The notes beneath the pieces were generated by a model. It ran no database searches and was not told where the DNA came from. It saw only the letters and a list, made by a program, of their open reading frames with translations. The position numbers were made by a program, and so were the translations under genes. Source: Hemicentrotus pulcherrimus (Eukaryota > Echinodermata > Echinoidea > Camarodonta > Strongylocentrotidae). From it: a stretch of DNA of 64,000 nt. The stretch lies in NCBI GenBank assembly GCA_003118195.1, contig BEXV01000008.1, positions 187,461-251,460 of the forward strand, given 5' to 3'. Positions 50,421 through 63,475 of the stretch are shown here, piece by piece; position 1 is the first letter of the stretch, and every line of letters starts with the position of its first letter.

Positions 50421-53400
50421 TTACTTGAAAAAAAGAGATGTGACGGTAATGTTATACTTTTGACAATATCTTAATTTCCAAAGCTTGCTCCCTCTCATGT
50501 TAGGTGCATAATTATTTAAGTAACTAAAATAGATCAAATATAATATAGTATTACGAGCATAAAGAGAACAAACATGAATGAGTTCCCAGCTCAAATCACT
50601 AAGCCAACAACGCGTGAACTTGCCAGACATGATATGTAAATAGTCACGTAGATAGGGACCGGGAAACGAACAATTAATCAGTCATGAATTCATTATACTG
50701 CCACGTGTTAAAGACAAATAAAAGCGGCATTAAGTGCGATTCGTCTGTCACAACGACACAAATCCGACGCAATCGTGTAATATAAACATTTATTGCGGGA
50801 CTATGATTAGACATTTAAAGGCTTTCAACGTCTTCCAGGTGTTCTAGTACACGCCACGAAGGCGTAGACGAGACAATCTTTTACCATGCATACTGTGATG
50901 CATGAACTAGTTAGATGTGTCATGATTATACCATATTAAGCTCCCTAAATGAGGAGGAAAATTAATTTGGTACGTTGAAAACAAGAGACTTTAGGCTCGA
51001 GTTTGCTTGTATATTTGGAAATTGAAGTTGAGAAAATATATTTCAATTTTCATTTTCTTATTTAGTTTGCCTTGATATTTATGGATAGTAATGAATCTGA
51101 CGATTAGGTGAGATTACAATTTAACTTCTGATATTTATAATTTTTTTTTTTTTGCCTTTCTTTTATTCTAAAATTTAGTAAAAAGTTGTGCATAGATAAA
51201 ATAATGTCACTCTCCAACAGACGAGTCCAGTTTGTCTCTTAAGCTTGAATTAGCTCTAATGGAGGGGGGGGGGGGCGCTTTGCTTTGGGACAGTGGAAAC
51301 ATACCCAATGCTTGTACTCCTATGTTCGTCGGGAGATAGTCGTAACTCAACTTAATCGAATAAAGCTGCAATTTCTTAACACGAAGCGCCATGTAAAACG
51401 AGGATCATCCCTCATCTAAAAATATTGGAGAACGCTCATCCTCTTAAAAGTGCTATAGGGTGAGCCATAAAACACAGAACAAGTTTCTCCATTGCAATTA
51501 GTTTTAGGGCAATTAGAAAACAACAAAAATGTGAACTTTGCAGTTACTCGCATGTTTGCAAAAAATAATATTTGTCGGCTTTTTACATTCTCTTTTTACA
51601 AAAATCACCAAAAGTAACTTGTTGTCCTAAATTTCTTAGTTTTTCATTTCCTCACCCACACAATGATCAACTGTTGATTTTTATCATATCGCTTGTTAGT
51701 ACTTCCAATGATAGTGCTTGCTTACTATAGAACTAACTTAGTAGAAATTTGAATTATACAATGTACATTTATTATCATGGGAAATCAACGTTTAATACAC
51801 GGATCATTTAATTGATGTTCGCTTGATATTGATAGCTTGATCTAAATTATAACAGCTCTCAATTTTTGTTTACACACTGTACAAGATGAAACATTATTCT
51901 AATCACCTTTTTACAAGCGGTCCACCTTTCACCAAGTCCAACAATCTCTCTCCGTTTGTGTCTAATGACCACATTATCGGCGCCTCTTTACCAATCACAA
52001 CACAAACCACCCCAAAAGACTATACAACAGAAAATCCGACAATATCGCGTTACGAAAAATTATCACCAACTATTAAAATAACTGGGTGGATAACTTCTTG
52101 GGCTTATCCTAATATTCCAAGATGGCCCCTCCCATTGCACAGACGGGTTGATTACGGAGAATGGTAATTGAAGTAAGGTGATAATTCGTGGATAATCTCT
52201 AAGCGGTGTGCAGCACATCTGATCTCTGATGCAAGTGGTGACAAAAAGGAACAACGTGTAGGCTGGAAGATAAAAATGTTCTTTCCGCTAATAAGACCTT
52301 AAAATTATGGATGAATATTAGGAATTGTATCCATCTAGGCCATAAGAAGGATTAGATTTAATTGCAGTATACCATGTTTGGTGTTATCCTATATAAAGTA
52401 GACCCCTGTATAATTACTTAGTTACGGTACCGCTAGGTTGTTTGAGTGCCGTTGACCCTACCCCTCTCTCTACTCTTCTATCTTCTATCAGTATATGACA
52501 GGAGGAATAATTTAGCTGATTCATTCAATGCCTATCCTTAAGCAAAATGATATACCTAATAACTTATCATGTTATATACCTTTAACAGATTTGAATTCAA
52601 AGTTTGATAAATCATCTTTCAGAATTTGCATATTATTGTGTTATTAGCATGTTTAGCAAACAATGTTCGAAAAAATATAGACAGAATCAGGTAAAATTAT
52701 GATCAGGCCTATGCATTCCTATTTGTAACATTAAGTCACACAATTCCACGAGTACCCTAGTTTGCCCTTTATATATTTAGAAGGAAAAAAATAGATACAC
52801 AAATAATCCAGATTAGTCAGTATAGAGGAAAGATCTGACGATTAATGTTATGAAAGTTACAATGTGAAATCTTGTCATTGCAAGAGAATGTCATCCCTTT
52901 TTGACCATGCCTACATTTGAGTACAATTTCAAATGCAGATTATAACCTCTAATTCCTTTCCTTTGCAGTTTAGGTGGATAACGAAATAAAATTTAGCAAA
53001 TTACTGTAATGTCAGGAATTTGGTAAATAATTTGGAGAAAAAAAAACAACAAATGCTGCTGAAGATGCAAAGAAAGAAGATGCAATTAGTTCACATAAAG
53101 GAAATATAGCTTTCGAGCATTTTTAGATTACCCCATCCTTTACTTTCCAAGTTGTAATCTACCGGTAAATTCTACCTTTGCCCGGATCCTATTAAAATTA
53201 AAGGAATAGACAGAAAACGTCAAGGGTAACATAAGGGAAAAATGGAGCACACAGGTCTGAGATGGAGACAAAAAATACAAAATGGAGGAAGGTGATGTTT
53301 TAAGTGGGATGACTTAAAAACGTACCCGGGGCAACCCAGCTCCCTTCATCTTCTATATACTCCCACTGTAAGTTTTACATTACATACTCCAAGGCAGCCA

Positions 53401-54552
53401 CTCTGCTCTGGTCGGCGATGCCTTTGAATTCATTCCAGAAAAGGAGATATTTTGCTCACACAAAGTGCCAGATAAAGTGGTTTGATTGATATTTTGTCTT
53501 CAAAGAAATGGTAAAATGGCAGATGACCTTTAATTGGGATGTGACAACAGGTTTTCAGAATGATTAGTTGTGTTTATGCGCTCTAATTTATTAATGATGA
53601 TAATATAAACGTAGTTACAAATATGTCCGTGATGAATTAGCTGTGACATGCACAATAAGCTGACTTGGTGCATTAACTTGGATAATTATGAATATTGAAT
53701 GATATAAGAGGAATTTTGATCAAAATAATTATATCAAATGAATTATTCCGAAAAAAAGAACACGATGGCAACTATATTATTTAAAAAACAACCCAAGGGC
53801 CATTTCGATACCCTATTGTACCACTAAAATTGTGCTCGGATTACGTAATACGTCACTGCAATGTCCGCACATTTTGTTTAGGTGACGTAGAAGGCTATTA
53901 CAAATATATTAGGTTGTTATTTCAAAAATAGTAGTTGTTGTTTGAAATGTTCACAGATATTTTAAAGATATTAATAATAATGAGTATGAACGGATACACC
54001 TTTTGATATGCCCATGATGACTATCACTTCGTTTTCAAAGAGCATCTTCCAATCACAGAATACTTGCTGTATGAAGCTGCCGACAGCGAGAAAAATCTAG
54101 TGCTTCCTTCGTGATCCCACCTTTAACCCCCTGATACCATTCTATCATTGCCACGCCATATCATGTACACGTTATCACAACATGACATTAATACGAGCTA
54201 TCAAAGTAGTTTATTCGCACTTAACAGTCGGGCTCCATGTATGACGAACACCATCACTCATTAACACCGCTAATCGAACTACCTTCTATCACAATATCCT
54301 TTTCTCCAGGAGTTTCCATCAGATCAACTTTGTTCGGAGGAAAATGTTCGCTATCTTTTGTATAAATGAGGCGGCAGAGTACATTTTCATGGCTCATACA
54401 ACTGTGTAAAGTGAACTCGGTTGGCTACTTACAGTAAGACTAGCTATGTAGAAGTGAAATTTTATTAAACGGCTTGGGAAAGACTAAATTTGTTCTCTAG
54501 GAAGCGCGCGCAAAAGTTTTCACAAAATGGCGCACACGATTCAGGTTCTGCT
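50421..54552. other. No gene seen; G-run at 51264-51275
   Basis: A+T-rich with a 12-base G-run. The open frame 51886-52167 has no recognisable domain. Confidence 0.4.
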
Positions 54553-54623
54553 GGGACTATCATCCTCGACAGCCTTCTCAGTGACACTCTTTGTCGAGGA
54601 TGAACGATTTGAAAGATAATCCC
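54553..54623 (+). repeat. Imperfect two-part hairpin with perfect 12-bp inner stem
   Basis: TCATCCTCGACA (54560-54571) is perfectly complementary to TGTCGAGGATGA (54592-54603) across a 20-base loop. Outside it GGGACTA (54553-54559) pairs at six of seven positions with TAATCCC (54617-54623), leaving a 13-base bulge on the 3' side. The bulge is large for a microRNA precursor. It could be a structured RNA, or the arms of a decayed palindromic element. Confidence 0.7.
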
Positions 54624-56026
54624 AATAATGAGTAATCCAGACGGCTTCATGAAGCCGGTGAATGAACACGTTTATAAGGCCAACCCTCCCATGTGCAAAC
54701 CCATGTCTTCATGTACAAGAACATTTATGTCAAGTCATCGCGATTCGTATTGATGTAGATGCGGGGACGTATTTGTTCTAACAGTCATGTGATCATATTG
54801 CAATTTTAAAGGGGATGCATACAATTTGAGATAGAAAATATACCGTGTTTCATATATATTAATATTCTTTAATTCAACAGAAAACCCTTGAAACAGATTA
54901 CCACGTTTTTAGTAGTAATACATCGTAACTCCTTGGTCGTACATTGCTGAGTCAGAAGGAGAAAAAAGAGATCGTTCCAGCTCTTCTAACCACATTCATA
55001 TATATACATTACAGTATGTAATCGGACATTTATTCATTTTAAGACTATTTGAATAGTTTGTTCCAGCTTATTTTAAAAAAATGTAATTTGGAATTTACAA
55101 GGTATATATGGTAAGTATAAAACAAAATTATTGTCAGTGCGCTAGAATTTACACGGCAATGCACACAATGGCCACTGAAGAATTATGAGTTTTTCCCTGG
55201 CATTGGATATTCTATTTGCTCTACTCCTAAATGTTTCAAACCAAAATGGATAGATAAATAGATACATAAATCAATAAATGAACAGAACAGAACTTTTAAA
55301 TCAGTGTACATATACAAAACAAAAACAAAAAAAAAACGGTTTAAGTTTTCCTAGAGTACCAACCCTCTACACAATGTCAATAATATTATAGTGCAACGGT
55401 ATAACAGATAAATTGAAGGTTTTCAAAACATTGTTCTACAAACTTACGATTTAAATTTAAAGAGAAAGAAAACAAAGCATATTTTCCTTATATATTCAAG
55501 TAAATGTTCAAGTTCATCAATATTGCAATTTCTGTGTCTAAATTTCAATTCGTCAATTCGGGTTTTTATCAAATGCAGACAAATTTAAAAGATGATACAT
55601 GAATGAGGTCCTAAGACTAAAACATGTGATACAATGTTTATAATAATGGGTAACACTATACAAATAAACAAGATACACGATACAAAAATTAAACAGTATA
55701 GTCTGCATATTGAAAATATATATACCTAGTGAATCAATAGCCTTATGATTTAGCCAATGCATCGTGCCGGAGTATTAGTAAGCATAAATTCACGATGATC
55801 AAGTTTCAACCTGACCCCAGCCTTATGCTCATTTTCCTCCGAGATAGCTTAATTTAAAAATATATCTTTTACAGAAGTACGTTTTGTTTAAGCACATGGC
55901 GGTATCGGGTATGCATCCCTTCTCTCCGCACCAGTGCTGAGATTAAGATAGATGTACCTCAAATTGAAAAGGCTCAGTTTACCTGGTAGACGGATTGGTA
56001 TTAAAATACCCAGTCATGTTGATGTG
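54624..56026. other. No gene seen
   Basis: A+T-rich, nothing recognised. Confidence 0.4.
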
Positions 56027-56043
56027 CCCCCCCCCCCCCCCCC
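56027..56043. repeat. C17 homopolymer
   Basis: Seventeen consecutive C residues, a likely site of length variation and sequencing error. Confidence 0.9.
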
Positions 56044-56425
56044 GTAGAATGGAAATTCCGACGTTAACTTTGGGGAATTGATACTGAAGCTACATGAACA
56101 TGAAATTATTATATATATTATTTTGTTATATACATCAGTTAGTAAGTTAAAAGACCGCTTCATGTATGTATTTAGAATCTGTATGAATGCTATGTTTACA
56201 TACTTGTTTTGATATAGATTCATCTACATTATTTGCATTTATGTCTATAGTATTCATACTGTCAAAGTTTTGTTTATACACATTTTTTTGTCAACTCTCC
56301 GGATTGAAAAGAAATGTAGGCTATTCAATTATCGAAAACATCGACTGAAGAAGTCTGACAATGAAATCATCTCTAAAAGGAATTAGAGGGCTTAATATGA
56401 TAAATCAGTCCTTTCTATTTTGCAG

Positions 56426-56489
56426 TTTTGTGCAACAGGTCCAACAATTCAATTACCCCTCTGGCACTATCCCGCTATTAATCATCCAG
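56426..56489 (+). other. Weak exon candidate A
   Basis: CTTTCTATTTTGCAG is a good acceptor ending at 56425, and CATCCAG|GTAATA is a good donor. The 64 bases between are open in two frames; one reads FVQQVQQFNYPSGTIPLLII. Next follows only 65 bases to another acceptor, short for an animal intron. No similarity was recognised. Confidence 0.2.
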
Positions 56490-56554
56490 GTAATAATTGT
56501 GAAGCCGGAATTGAACCCCTGTATATATCATTTCTGATTGTCTTTTTCCTGCAG

Positions 56555-56683
56555 TTTCTGAAGTTGATGACGACTCGGTTTCACGCTTGGACGGCAAAGA
56601 AGGTGTTAAATGTTGGCGAAACGTCGGGGGGAAGGGATGGAGGACCGGGACTGAAAACCAGGCTGTGTGACGGCGTTGACTGA
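56555..56683 (+). other. Weak exon candidate B
   Basis: CTTTTTCCTGCAG is a good acceptor ending at 56554. The following frame reads FLKLMTTRFHAWTAKKVLNV and continues to a TGA at 56681-56683. Joined to the preceding candidate it would keep one frame open. A possible internal donor is AAAGAAG|GTGTTA at 56602. Composition is G+C-richer. The product is not recognised and may be chance. Confidence 0.2.
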
Positions 56684-57467
56684 TGTGATCCGTAGCAAAG
56701 CGACAAAGATGGGTTGATGAATGAAATGCACGTCTTCACGAGATAGCACGTCCCCAAGTGGATTCAGCCAATCAGAGATCGAGCAGTGTAGTTCATGGTG
56801 GAAAGTTCACGCCGCGCTTTTTTCTGTATCATACGATGGAAGACTTCCTGGGTCGTCTGCTCCTCTGATTGTAGAATGCACACGGAAGAGAACAGAAGTG
56901 GGTCAAGTCTGCTAATGGCATGCAAGAAGCTGCATGCATCCTCTGAGTTCCTCTCACCCTTCTTGACATCCTCCTCCTCCTAGGGTCATCATTTTCACCT
57001 GCCAAGTGTCCATCTCTGGTCTGGCCATGACGGTGACCAACAGACAGCGGCCATTCTCTCTCAACACCCGGATGGGCTATCCATTACAGCTCATTAAGTC
57101 CCATGATATGATATGCCGGGATTTCGTTACAAAATTAGTTTGTGTGGGCACTCCGAGGATTCTCCAAGGATCACCAGAGCTTATTGGGAAACAAAGTTTC
57201 GCGGCAGATACTCGTTATCCCCCCGTAAGCTTCCTGTCCGGATAGGGTCTTAAATAGACCTCTTTATTTTTGGTTTCAGAGTCACGGATTGATGAGCGTC
57301 AAAGAAATGAGCAACGCAAATGAATCGTCTGATTCTCTTTCTTTCTCCTTCTTCGTTTTAATGAAGATGAATAGAAGGAATGGCTTAAGGACTGATGATG
57401 AACGGTTGACCATGTGAGGATGATTCAACAGAACTAACTGTTTGCTGATTGTATGATGCAATTTTTT
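56684..57467. other. G+C-richer DNA, no exon supported
   Basis: Several short overlapping plus-strand frames (62-79 codons) are present but none has a recognisable motif. The block runs into the assembly gap, so a feature could be cut off. Confidence 0.3.
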
Positions 57468-58358
57468 NNNNNNNNNNNNNNNNNNNNNNNNNNNNNNNNN
57501 NNNNNNNNNNNNNNNNNNNNNNNNNNNNNNNNNNNNNNNNNNNNNNNNNNNNNNNNNNNNNNNNNNNNNNNNNNNNNNNNNNNNNNNNNNNNNNNNNNNN
57601 NNNNNNNNNNNNNNNNNNNNNNNNNNNNNNNNNNNNNNNNNNNNNNNNNNNNNNNNNNNNNNNNNNNNNNNNNNNNNNNNNNNNNNNNNNNNNNNNNNNN
57701 NNNNNNNNNNNNNNNNNNNNNNNNNNNNNNNNNNNNNNNNNNNNNNNNNNNNNNNNNNNNNNNNNNNNNNNNNNNNNNNNNNNNNNNNNNNNNNNNNNNN
57801 NNNNNNNNNNNNNNNNNNNNNNNNNNNNNNNNNNNNNNNNNNNNNNNNNNNNNNNNNNNNNNNNNNNNNNNNNNNNNNNNNNNNNNNNNNNNNNNNNNNN
57901 NNNNNNNNNNNNNNNNNNNNNNNNNNNNNNNNNNNNNNNNNNNNNNNNNNNNNNNNNNNNNNNNNNNNNNNNNNNNNNNNNNNNNNNNNNNNNNNNNNNN
58001 NNNNNNNNNNNNNNNNNNNNNNNNNNNNNNNNNNNNNNNNNNNNNNNNNNNNNNNNNNNNNNNNNNNNNNNNNNNNNNNNNNNNNNNNNNNNNNNNNNNN
58101 NNNNNNNNNNNNNNNNNNNNNNNNNNNNNNNNNNNNNNNNNNNNNNNNNNNNNNNNNNNNNNNNNNNNNNNNNNNNNNNNNNNNNNNNNNNNNNNNNNNN
58201 NNNNNNNNNNNNNNNNNNNNNNNNNNNNNNNNNNNNNNNNNNNNNNNNNNNNNNNNNNNNNNNNNNNNNNNNNNNNNNNNNNNNNNNNNNNNNNNNNNNN
58301 NNNNNNNNNNNNNNNNNNNNNNNNNNNNNNNNNNNNNNNNNNNNNNNNNNNNNNNNNN
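57468..58358. other. Assembly gap (891 Ns)
   Basis: A run of N. Open frames spanning it are artefacts. Confidence 1.
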
Positions 58359-59039
58359 TAAAGTTATACATGAGACTCTGGAAAGTGGTCTTTGCCGAAA
58401 TTGATTTGTTTATTCGTGTTTACAAGGCTTACTTCGTGGAAAAAGGAAAGAAATGTCATCAACCGTTTGATTTTTACAGTAATGCATGTGTAAAAATGCA
58501 AAAACATATCTATTAATAAAAGTTTTTAGTATATGTAAATGTGTTAAGGTATTGGATGAAAGTGAAAATGATGGAGAAGTAAATTTTGAAAGCGCCTGCG
58601 TAAGTACAATCTTTCAAGTTCATAGATCTATAACTATTAACATTCCAACATGTTCTCTTAACATTCATGTCAACTCTTTAAACTTAACGCATTTCCCAAC
58701 CAGATTACCCCATTACCTCATGTTAATTCATTAATTAGTTACAACCCTGTCTTGCACTTTCAGCTTCCCTCAAGGGACTTTTGGGTAGGTGTACTAAAAG
58801 ATGGCTTTATTCCACGCAGTTGTCTCTTGACACCTCGAGATAGAACCCGAGTTAATAATCCCAAATGAACTCAGAAGAACGTCCTGTTTTTACGCCCCAA
58901 TCCCTGTTGACGCAACCAGCTATTAAGAATCTCTTGCCCTTCAACTTTCCCCCTTTCCGTCCTCTGCTCCCCTCTCCCCCCTTTTCCGTCCTCTTCTGAT
59001 CATGTCTTGATAAAAGAAGTAAGAAGAAGGTGAGTTAAT
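58359..59039. other. No gene seen
   Basis: A+T-rich just after the gap, becoming C/T-rich near 58930-59000. No exon supported. Confidence 0.4.
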
Positions 59040-59868
59040 GAGGGGGTATGTAAATGAAACGAGCTTCTCGCGAGAGTATCGTCGAAGAGAGAAAGAAACC
59101 GACTTCCACTACTCTGTCGTTTGCTGACGAATTTGGCATCGATGGGGAGTTGGGTGCTGGTGAGATAAGGATGTCGAAGATTAGACGTTCCGTTGGAATC
59201 TGAGGCTTCGATTTCGCGTGGAGGATCCTGCGCTTGGTTTTGGCGGGAAAGATCCTATCTCCTGTCAGACCTTAGTCATCTTTGACAGATGGATGGCCCG
59301 GATGTTCGACAGGGAGAGGGGAGAAGAAACGGCTTCCATGTTCCCCATCCCTCACACATCATGGAATGTACCTTGGCTGTAAGGTACCCCTCTTCCTCGC
59401 TAACCAAAACCCTCATGGGGAAGAGAGAAAAAAAGACATGAGAATTAAAAACAGTTATAACTCAAATATATTTACTTAAGACAAAAATAAAACAAAAGGA
59501 AAACGAAAAAAAGAAAAGAAATGACCAATGATAAATAAAATTCTGTGGCCAATAAAGGCGACGAGTAATGACTTTTTAAATATTTTCCGAAATAGATGAG
59601 CAAATATATTTACTATTTGTTGTGATACTAACACGATAAAAGTTTCATCAAAGTGCCACAGAACGGACGAGATAACAAAGGGAGGGTTAGTTAAAATGCA
59701 ATGGTGTGAAAGGAATCGATTTCAAATCGATAAAAAGTGCACGGCGAGCAAGGAGTAGAAAATGACCAATGAGAGCTCGTCTTGCGCGCGTGCGCACAAG
59801 AGTCACTTTACCATTGACCAATGAGCGCGACGCCATTAGCAGAAGAAGACATTCTTCTCGTCGCCAAC
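59040..59868 (+). promoter_or_regulatory. Promoter-like island: TCTCGCGAGA, CCAAT boxes, NRF1-like site
   Basis: The palindrome TCTCGCGAGA lies at 59066-59075. CCAAT words lie near 59525 and 59550 and at 59766-59770 and 59818-59822; three of them share the context TGACCAATGA. An NRF1-like TGCGCGCGTGCGCA is at 59783-59796, and the inverted repeat ATCGATTT-C-AAATCGAT at 59715-59731 resembles DRE-type sites. All are elements known from TATA-less promoters of broadly expressed animal genes. Together they point to a transcription start between about 59800 and 59870, most likely on the plus strand because an ATG in good context follows. No transcript evidence is available. Confidence 0.4.
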
Positions 59869-59958
59869 ATGGATCATCGCATTTTCGGTAGGAAACAAGA
59901 AACAAGTCCGACAGACGAGGAAATTGTCCAATTAGGAGTTGTCATACTCTCATCTTGA
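59869..59958 (+). CDS. Possible first-exon start or short ORF after the promoter island
   Basis: GCCAACATGG gives an ATG with A at -3 and G at +4, 47 bases after the last CCAAT box. The frame runs 29 codons, MDHRIFGRKQETSPTDEEIV then QLGVVILSS, to TGA. It could be a short upstream-type ORF, or the start of a longer protein if splicing occurs, for example at TTTTCG|GTAGGA (59886). Its early part is charged and not low-complexity. I do not recognise the peptide. Confidence 0.2.
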   Translation: MDHRIFGRKQETSPTDEEIVQLGVVILSS

Positions 59959-60785
59959 CGATGTTTCGACGAGACAGATAAGATACAAATTGTCAGAGGC
60001 GAAATGCCACTCTTAACACATTTTGTCGCGCTTAGTGTCACCGCCCACTCTAAGCTGTTTTTCCACTGTCACCTCATTTGCCTACTTCATTTTCTTCTTT
60101 GTCGTCAATAAACAGATACATGTTAATCTTAAAAATACGAAAGTTAGACATTTAGTTTTTTAAATTTTCGATAGACTACAGACTAACAGATATTTAATGT
60201 GGAATTAAATCATTAGCTTGATCAATGTCGATGATAATAACAGTTCAAAGGATCTGCAGTATTTAAAGACGAAAAAAGAGAAATTACATATTTGTTAGGC
60301 ATGCGACTGAATATATTCAATATGGGTATGATATGATCATGAATAACCGGAAAATGTTTGTATATTTTAATATACTTCGTCATGTGTGTGTATATATATA
60401 GTACATACGTATATGTATTGTTTTGCTCCCCTCGAATTTTTATCATTTTTTACTGTTGTATTCATTATCCTGAATATTATGTTAAAGAGGGTTATATATT
60501 CATTTGATATTTGAATTTCAAAATATGGAATTTGAAATCCTATTCGAGATTTGATACCGTAAGGAAAGGCAATGAAATAACTACAAACAATAGTTTACGA
60601 ACCAAATAATTCAATCTTCAGGACGAGACTCGAGATTTTGGCTAAAAATGCAAAATTTCCTCAGTAAACTGTATGATGTTGGGATATAAACGCTACTGTT
60701 TGTTCCATGATAAAGAACTGATAGTTTTACTATAATTGCATTTTTATTTTGCTGTCCTTTATGATATACCAGGGTTTTTAAAAAC
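59959..60785. other. No gene seen
   Basis: A+T-rich after about 60100. Nothing recognised. Confidence 0.4.
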
Positions 60786-60789
60786 TTGA

Positions 60790-61017
60790 AATGTAGGATG
60801 CGAACGTTCATGTGGTTGGACGAGCAAGTGTGCGCCTGTAAAATAACGACTGGCTGGAATGCTCCCCAGGGAGTGGAAAATGTGCACACATTGTGTGCGG
60901 GCAAGCCTGAATCCGATGACCGGGGTAATAATATATCTGTAAAGCGCTTAGGCATCTCGTTGGATCGGTGTATTGAGCGCTATATGAAAAAACGGATTAT
61001 TATTATTATTATTATTA
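60790..61017 (+). mobile_element. SINE with (ATT)n tail
   Basis: The block from about 60850 contains GGAATGCTCCCCAGGGAGTG, GTGTGCGGGCAAGCCTGAAT, GACCGGGGTAATAATATATC and TGTAAAGCGCTTAGGC. It ends in GAGCGCTATATGAAAAAACG followed by seven ATT repeats (60994-61017). I remember very similar sequence from abundant short interspersed elements of sea urchins; that match is from memory. The tail motif GCGCTATAT resembles the GCGCAATATAAATGT end of the tRNA-headed SINE at 24 kb. No clear A and B boxes are visible at its 5' end, so this copy may be truncated, and the 5' limit is uncertain. Confidence 0.7.
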
Positions 61018-63070
61018 AACAACTGACACCTTTCGCGATGGTTATGTGCAGACCGGTAATATTTGTTATATCTTTTACATGTAATTTGTAACATTTGCTA
61101 CATCTCATTCATGGTAGGACTTTTAATAATTATCGAATTCCAAATCATTCATCTGCATCGAACATTGAACGCATGATATTGCGATACAATTATTTAGACT
61201 AAGAGTAACGACAAGTTTATTGACCAATATGAGAACTATTATTCGTCCTCATAATTTTGTCATGCATTATTATCCAAAGTCAAAATTTCATCGACATTCT
61301 GGTGTTAAACATAACACCCGAGTGTGTTATCATTTGCAAATTCGTTGAGAATTGCAATCTCGAAACTAGGAATTATGAAAGTGTCATTTTCATATTAAAC
61401 ACAAGAATGAATCAATGTTTTATGTAGCTTTGTTTGTTAATAACTATTTCGTTTGAAACCGTTTCAGTATTGCAGCATTTCTAAGGACAGAAGCTTATCT
61501 CCCCTATTTAATTGAAAATTCATCGAATTCAAATGGAATGGGTAGATATAATTACACATCGAAAAAACATTCAAAATCTATCGTCTCTAGCTGAGATCAA
61601 CAAATAAAGAACTTCGGGAGCGCGCTATCAAGCGAGAGGGATGGTCGGTCCCCCGTCATGTACCGCCCTACAGGGCCTATCAATATCGGCTGGAACTCTT
61701 CTAACCTCTCAAACAAAACAAGGAGAAAGAGATCCGATCCAATATTTGTAACAGAACCGACACACCTCACTACACCGCAAATAATCTTGGATCATAACAG
61801 AGACAGGTCTTACAACAATGGACCTGAAAGAGAGATGGAACAGGAGAGATATTGTTGCAGAGGACCAGACTTGGCACCGAAAGGCGATAGGGTGATTGTT
61901 GCGTGAAAGATGCAAATAGTTTGAGGATTGAGTATCTAAACTTTGGTTTAGATTTCTTTAATTGAAGAAGGTGAGAGACGATGGTTGATTAGTTGAGGAG
62001 GTGACAAGGGAGGGAGGGCGGATTGTTTGGTTGGTGGCGGATTGGAGGCGCCCCTAGACCACTGGCTCCGGCCCCGGTCACTAGTGCTCTTTAGGGTGTG
62101 TACTGCTGTCACGGCTGTGGGTGGTGCGACCATGGACCCTTCTATAGTACGACCAAGAAGGCCCCTCCTACCTACTCAATGCGACATAACTTAACCTGAA
62201 ACTATGGAAACTATTTATTGCACTTATCAACAGACATAAAAAAAAATTCTTAGTAAATTTTTACTAAGTAAATTTGTATATTCTTTAAATATTTAGTATC
62301 AAACCAATGATATAACTGAAAAGAATATGAAAATATCGAGCAACTTAGAGGTAAGGGGGAAAAAGGAAGAGAGATGGAAGGAGGAGAACGATTATTTCAC
62401 TGAAAGCCACCTTAATCGAAGAGGGTGACGGGGGAGGGACAGGCGTGAAAACTGAGACTGTCTTTCTACTTTTGTGGATATGTGACCATTTTAGTCACAT
62501 TTTGATATTACGTTGAATAATACTAAGATATTATTTCGATTTTTTGAAAAAAACTACGACTTACACATTTCTGTTTCTTAGGGAAAAAAAACAATCAACA
62601 TGTAATAATTAAATATGGTGGCGATGTGTTGTGAGGGTGTTGGTTTGATCTTTTGCTTTCACGAAAAAACAACCTTCGTAATATCTTAACTGACTTCACA
62701 TCTCCCTCTTCCCGGGATATGTATTCATGTACTATAATCATCTTTGAAACTTCATAAAATGGTTAATATACAACCCAACCACACTTTGAACAACAGGAAA
62801 AATGATAGGACAGGGGAAAGTACACTGTAGTCTACATTATATAAAATACCATGTGTATCTGTATTGTGATGTATATTCATTACGAATCGCTGTGCGTTGT
62901 TCTAAATAAAATTTATCGTTTAGAAAATCAAAGATTATGAATTGGGATACTTGAACGTTAATGAGTAACAGTGATAACAACTGTATTATGTAACTTTACA
63001 ATTCAATCAAAATACCCTTTATATAAGTTCGTTCAGAGTATGAGGTACTTTCAATTTAGTGTAACTCTAC
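61018..63070. other. No gene seen; G+C-richer patch at about 61620-62170
   Basis: The patch at about 61620-62170 has three 61-82-codon frames without recognisable domains. A short perfect palindrome, CTTAGTAAA with a TT loop, lies at 62249-62268. The rest is A+T-rich. Confidence 0.4.
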
Positions 63071-63442
63071 ATTTTGATTTTGATTTGATTTTATTTTCTT
63101 CTGCATTCATGTAAACATACAGTTTTTCGATAACAATAATAATATAAAGTACAGTATTTTTCTGACAATGAATCATAAATAAGCAAATACATATATATAA
63201 ATTGTTATTTTCAAAGACGAAATGATAAACTGTCATAAATACTAAATTTCCTCAAACATGATAAAACATTATACAATTATTTGCGGAAGAAGGACTGTCA
63301 TTGTAAGCAGATTGCTTGATAATACGACAGCCCCAGACAAAACTCATGAAATATATTAACACATTTATTAAGCAGAAACGGATAGGTAATTGAAAATATA
63401 AATTTCGATGATGGTGATGCACATGAGGATGATGATGGTGAA

Positions 63443-63475
<33 letters not shown>

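Noticed and set aside
56500..56516. tRNA T-arm-like word on the minus strand (GGGTTCAATTCCGG)
   Set aside because: There is no A box or cloverleaf at the correct distance upstream; it overlaps the weak exon candidates.
57385..58516. Open frames of 300 or more codons
   Set aside because: They are made almost entirely of Ns across the assembly gap.
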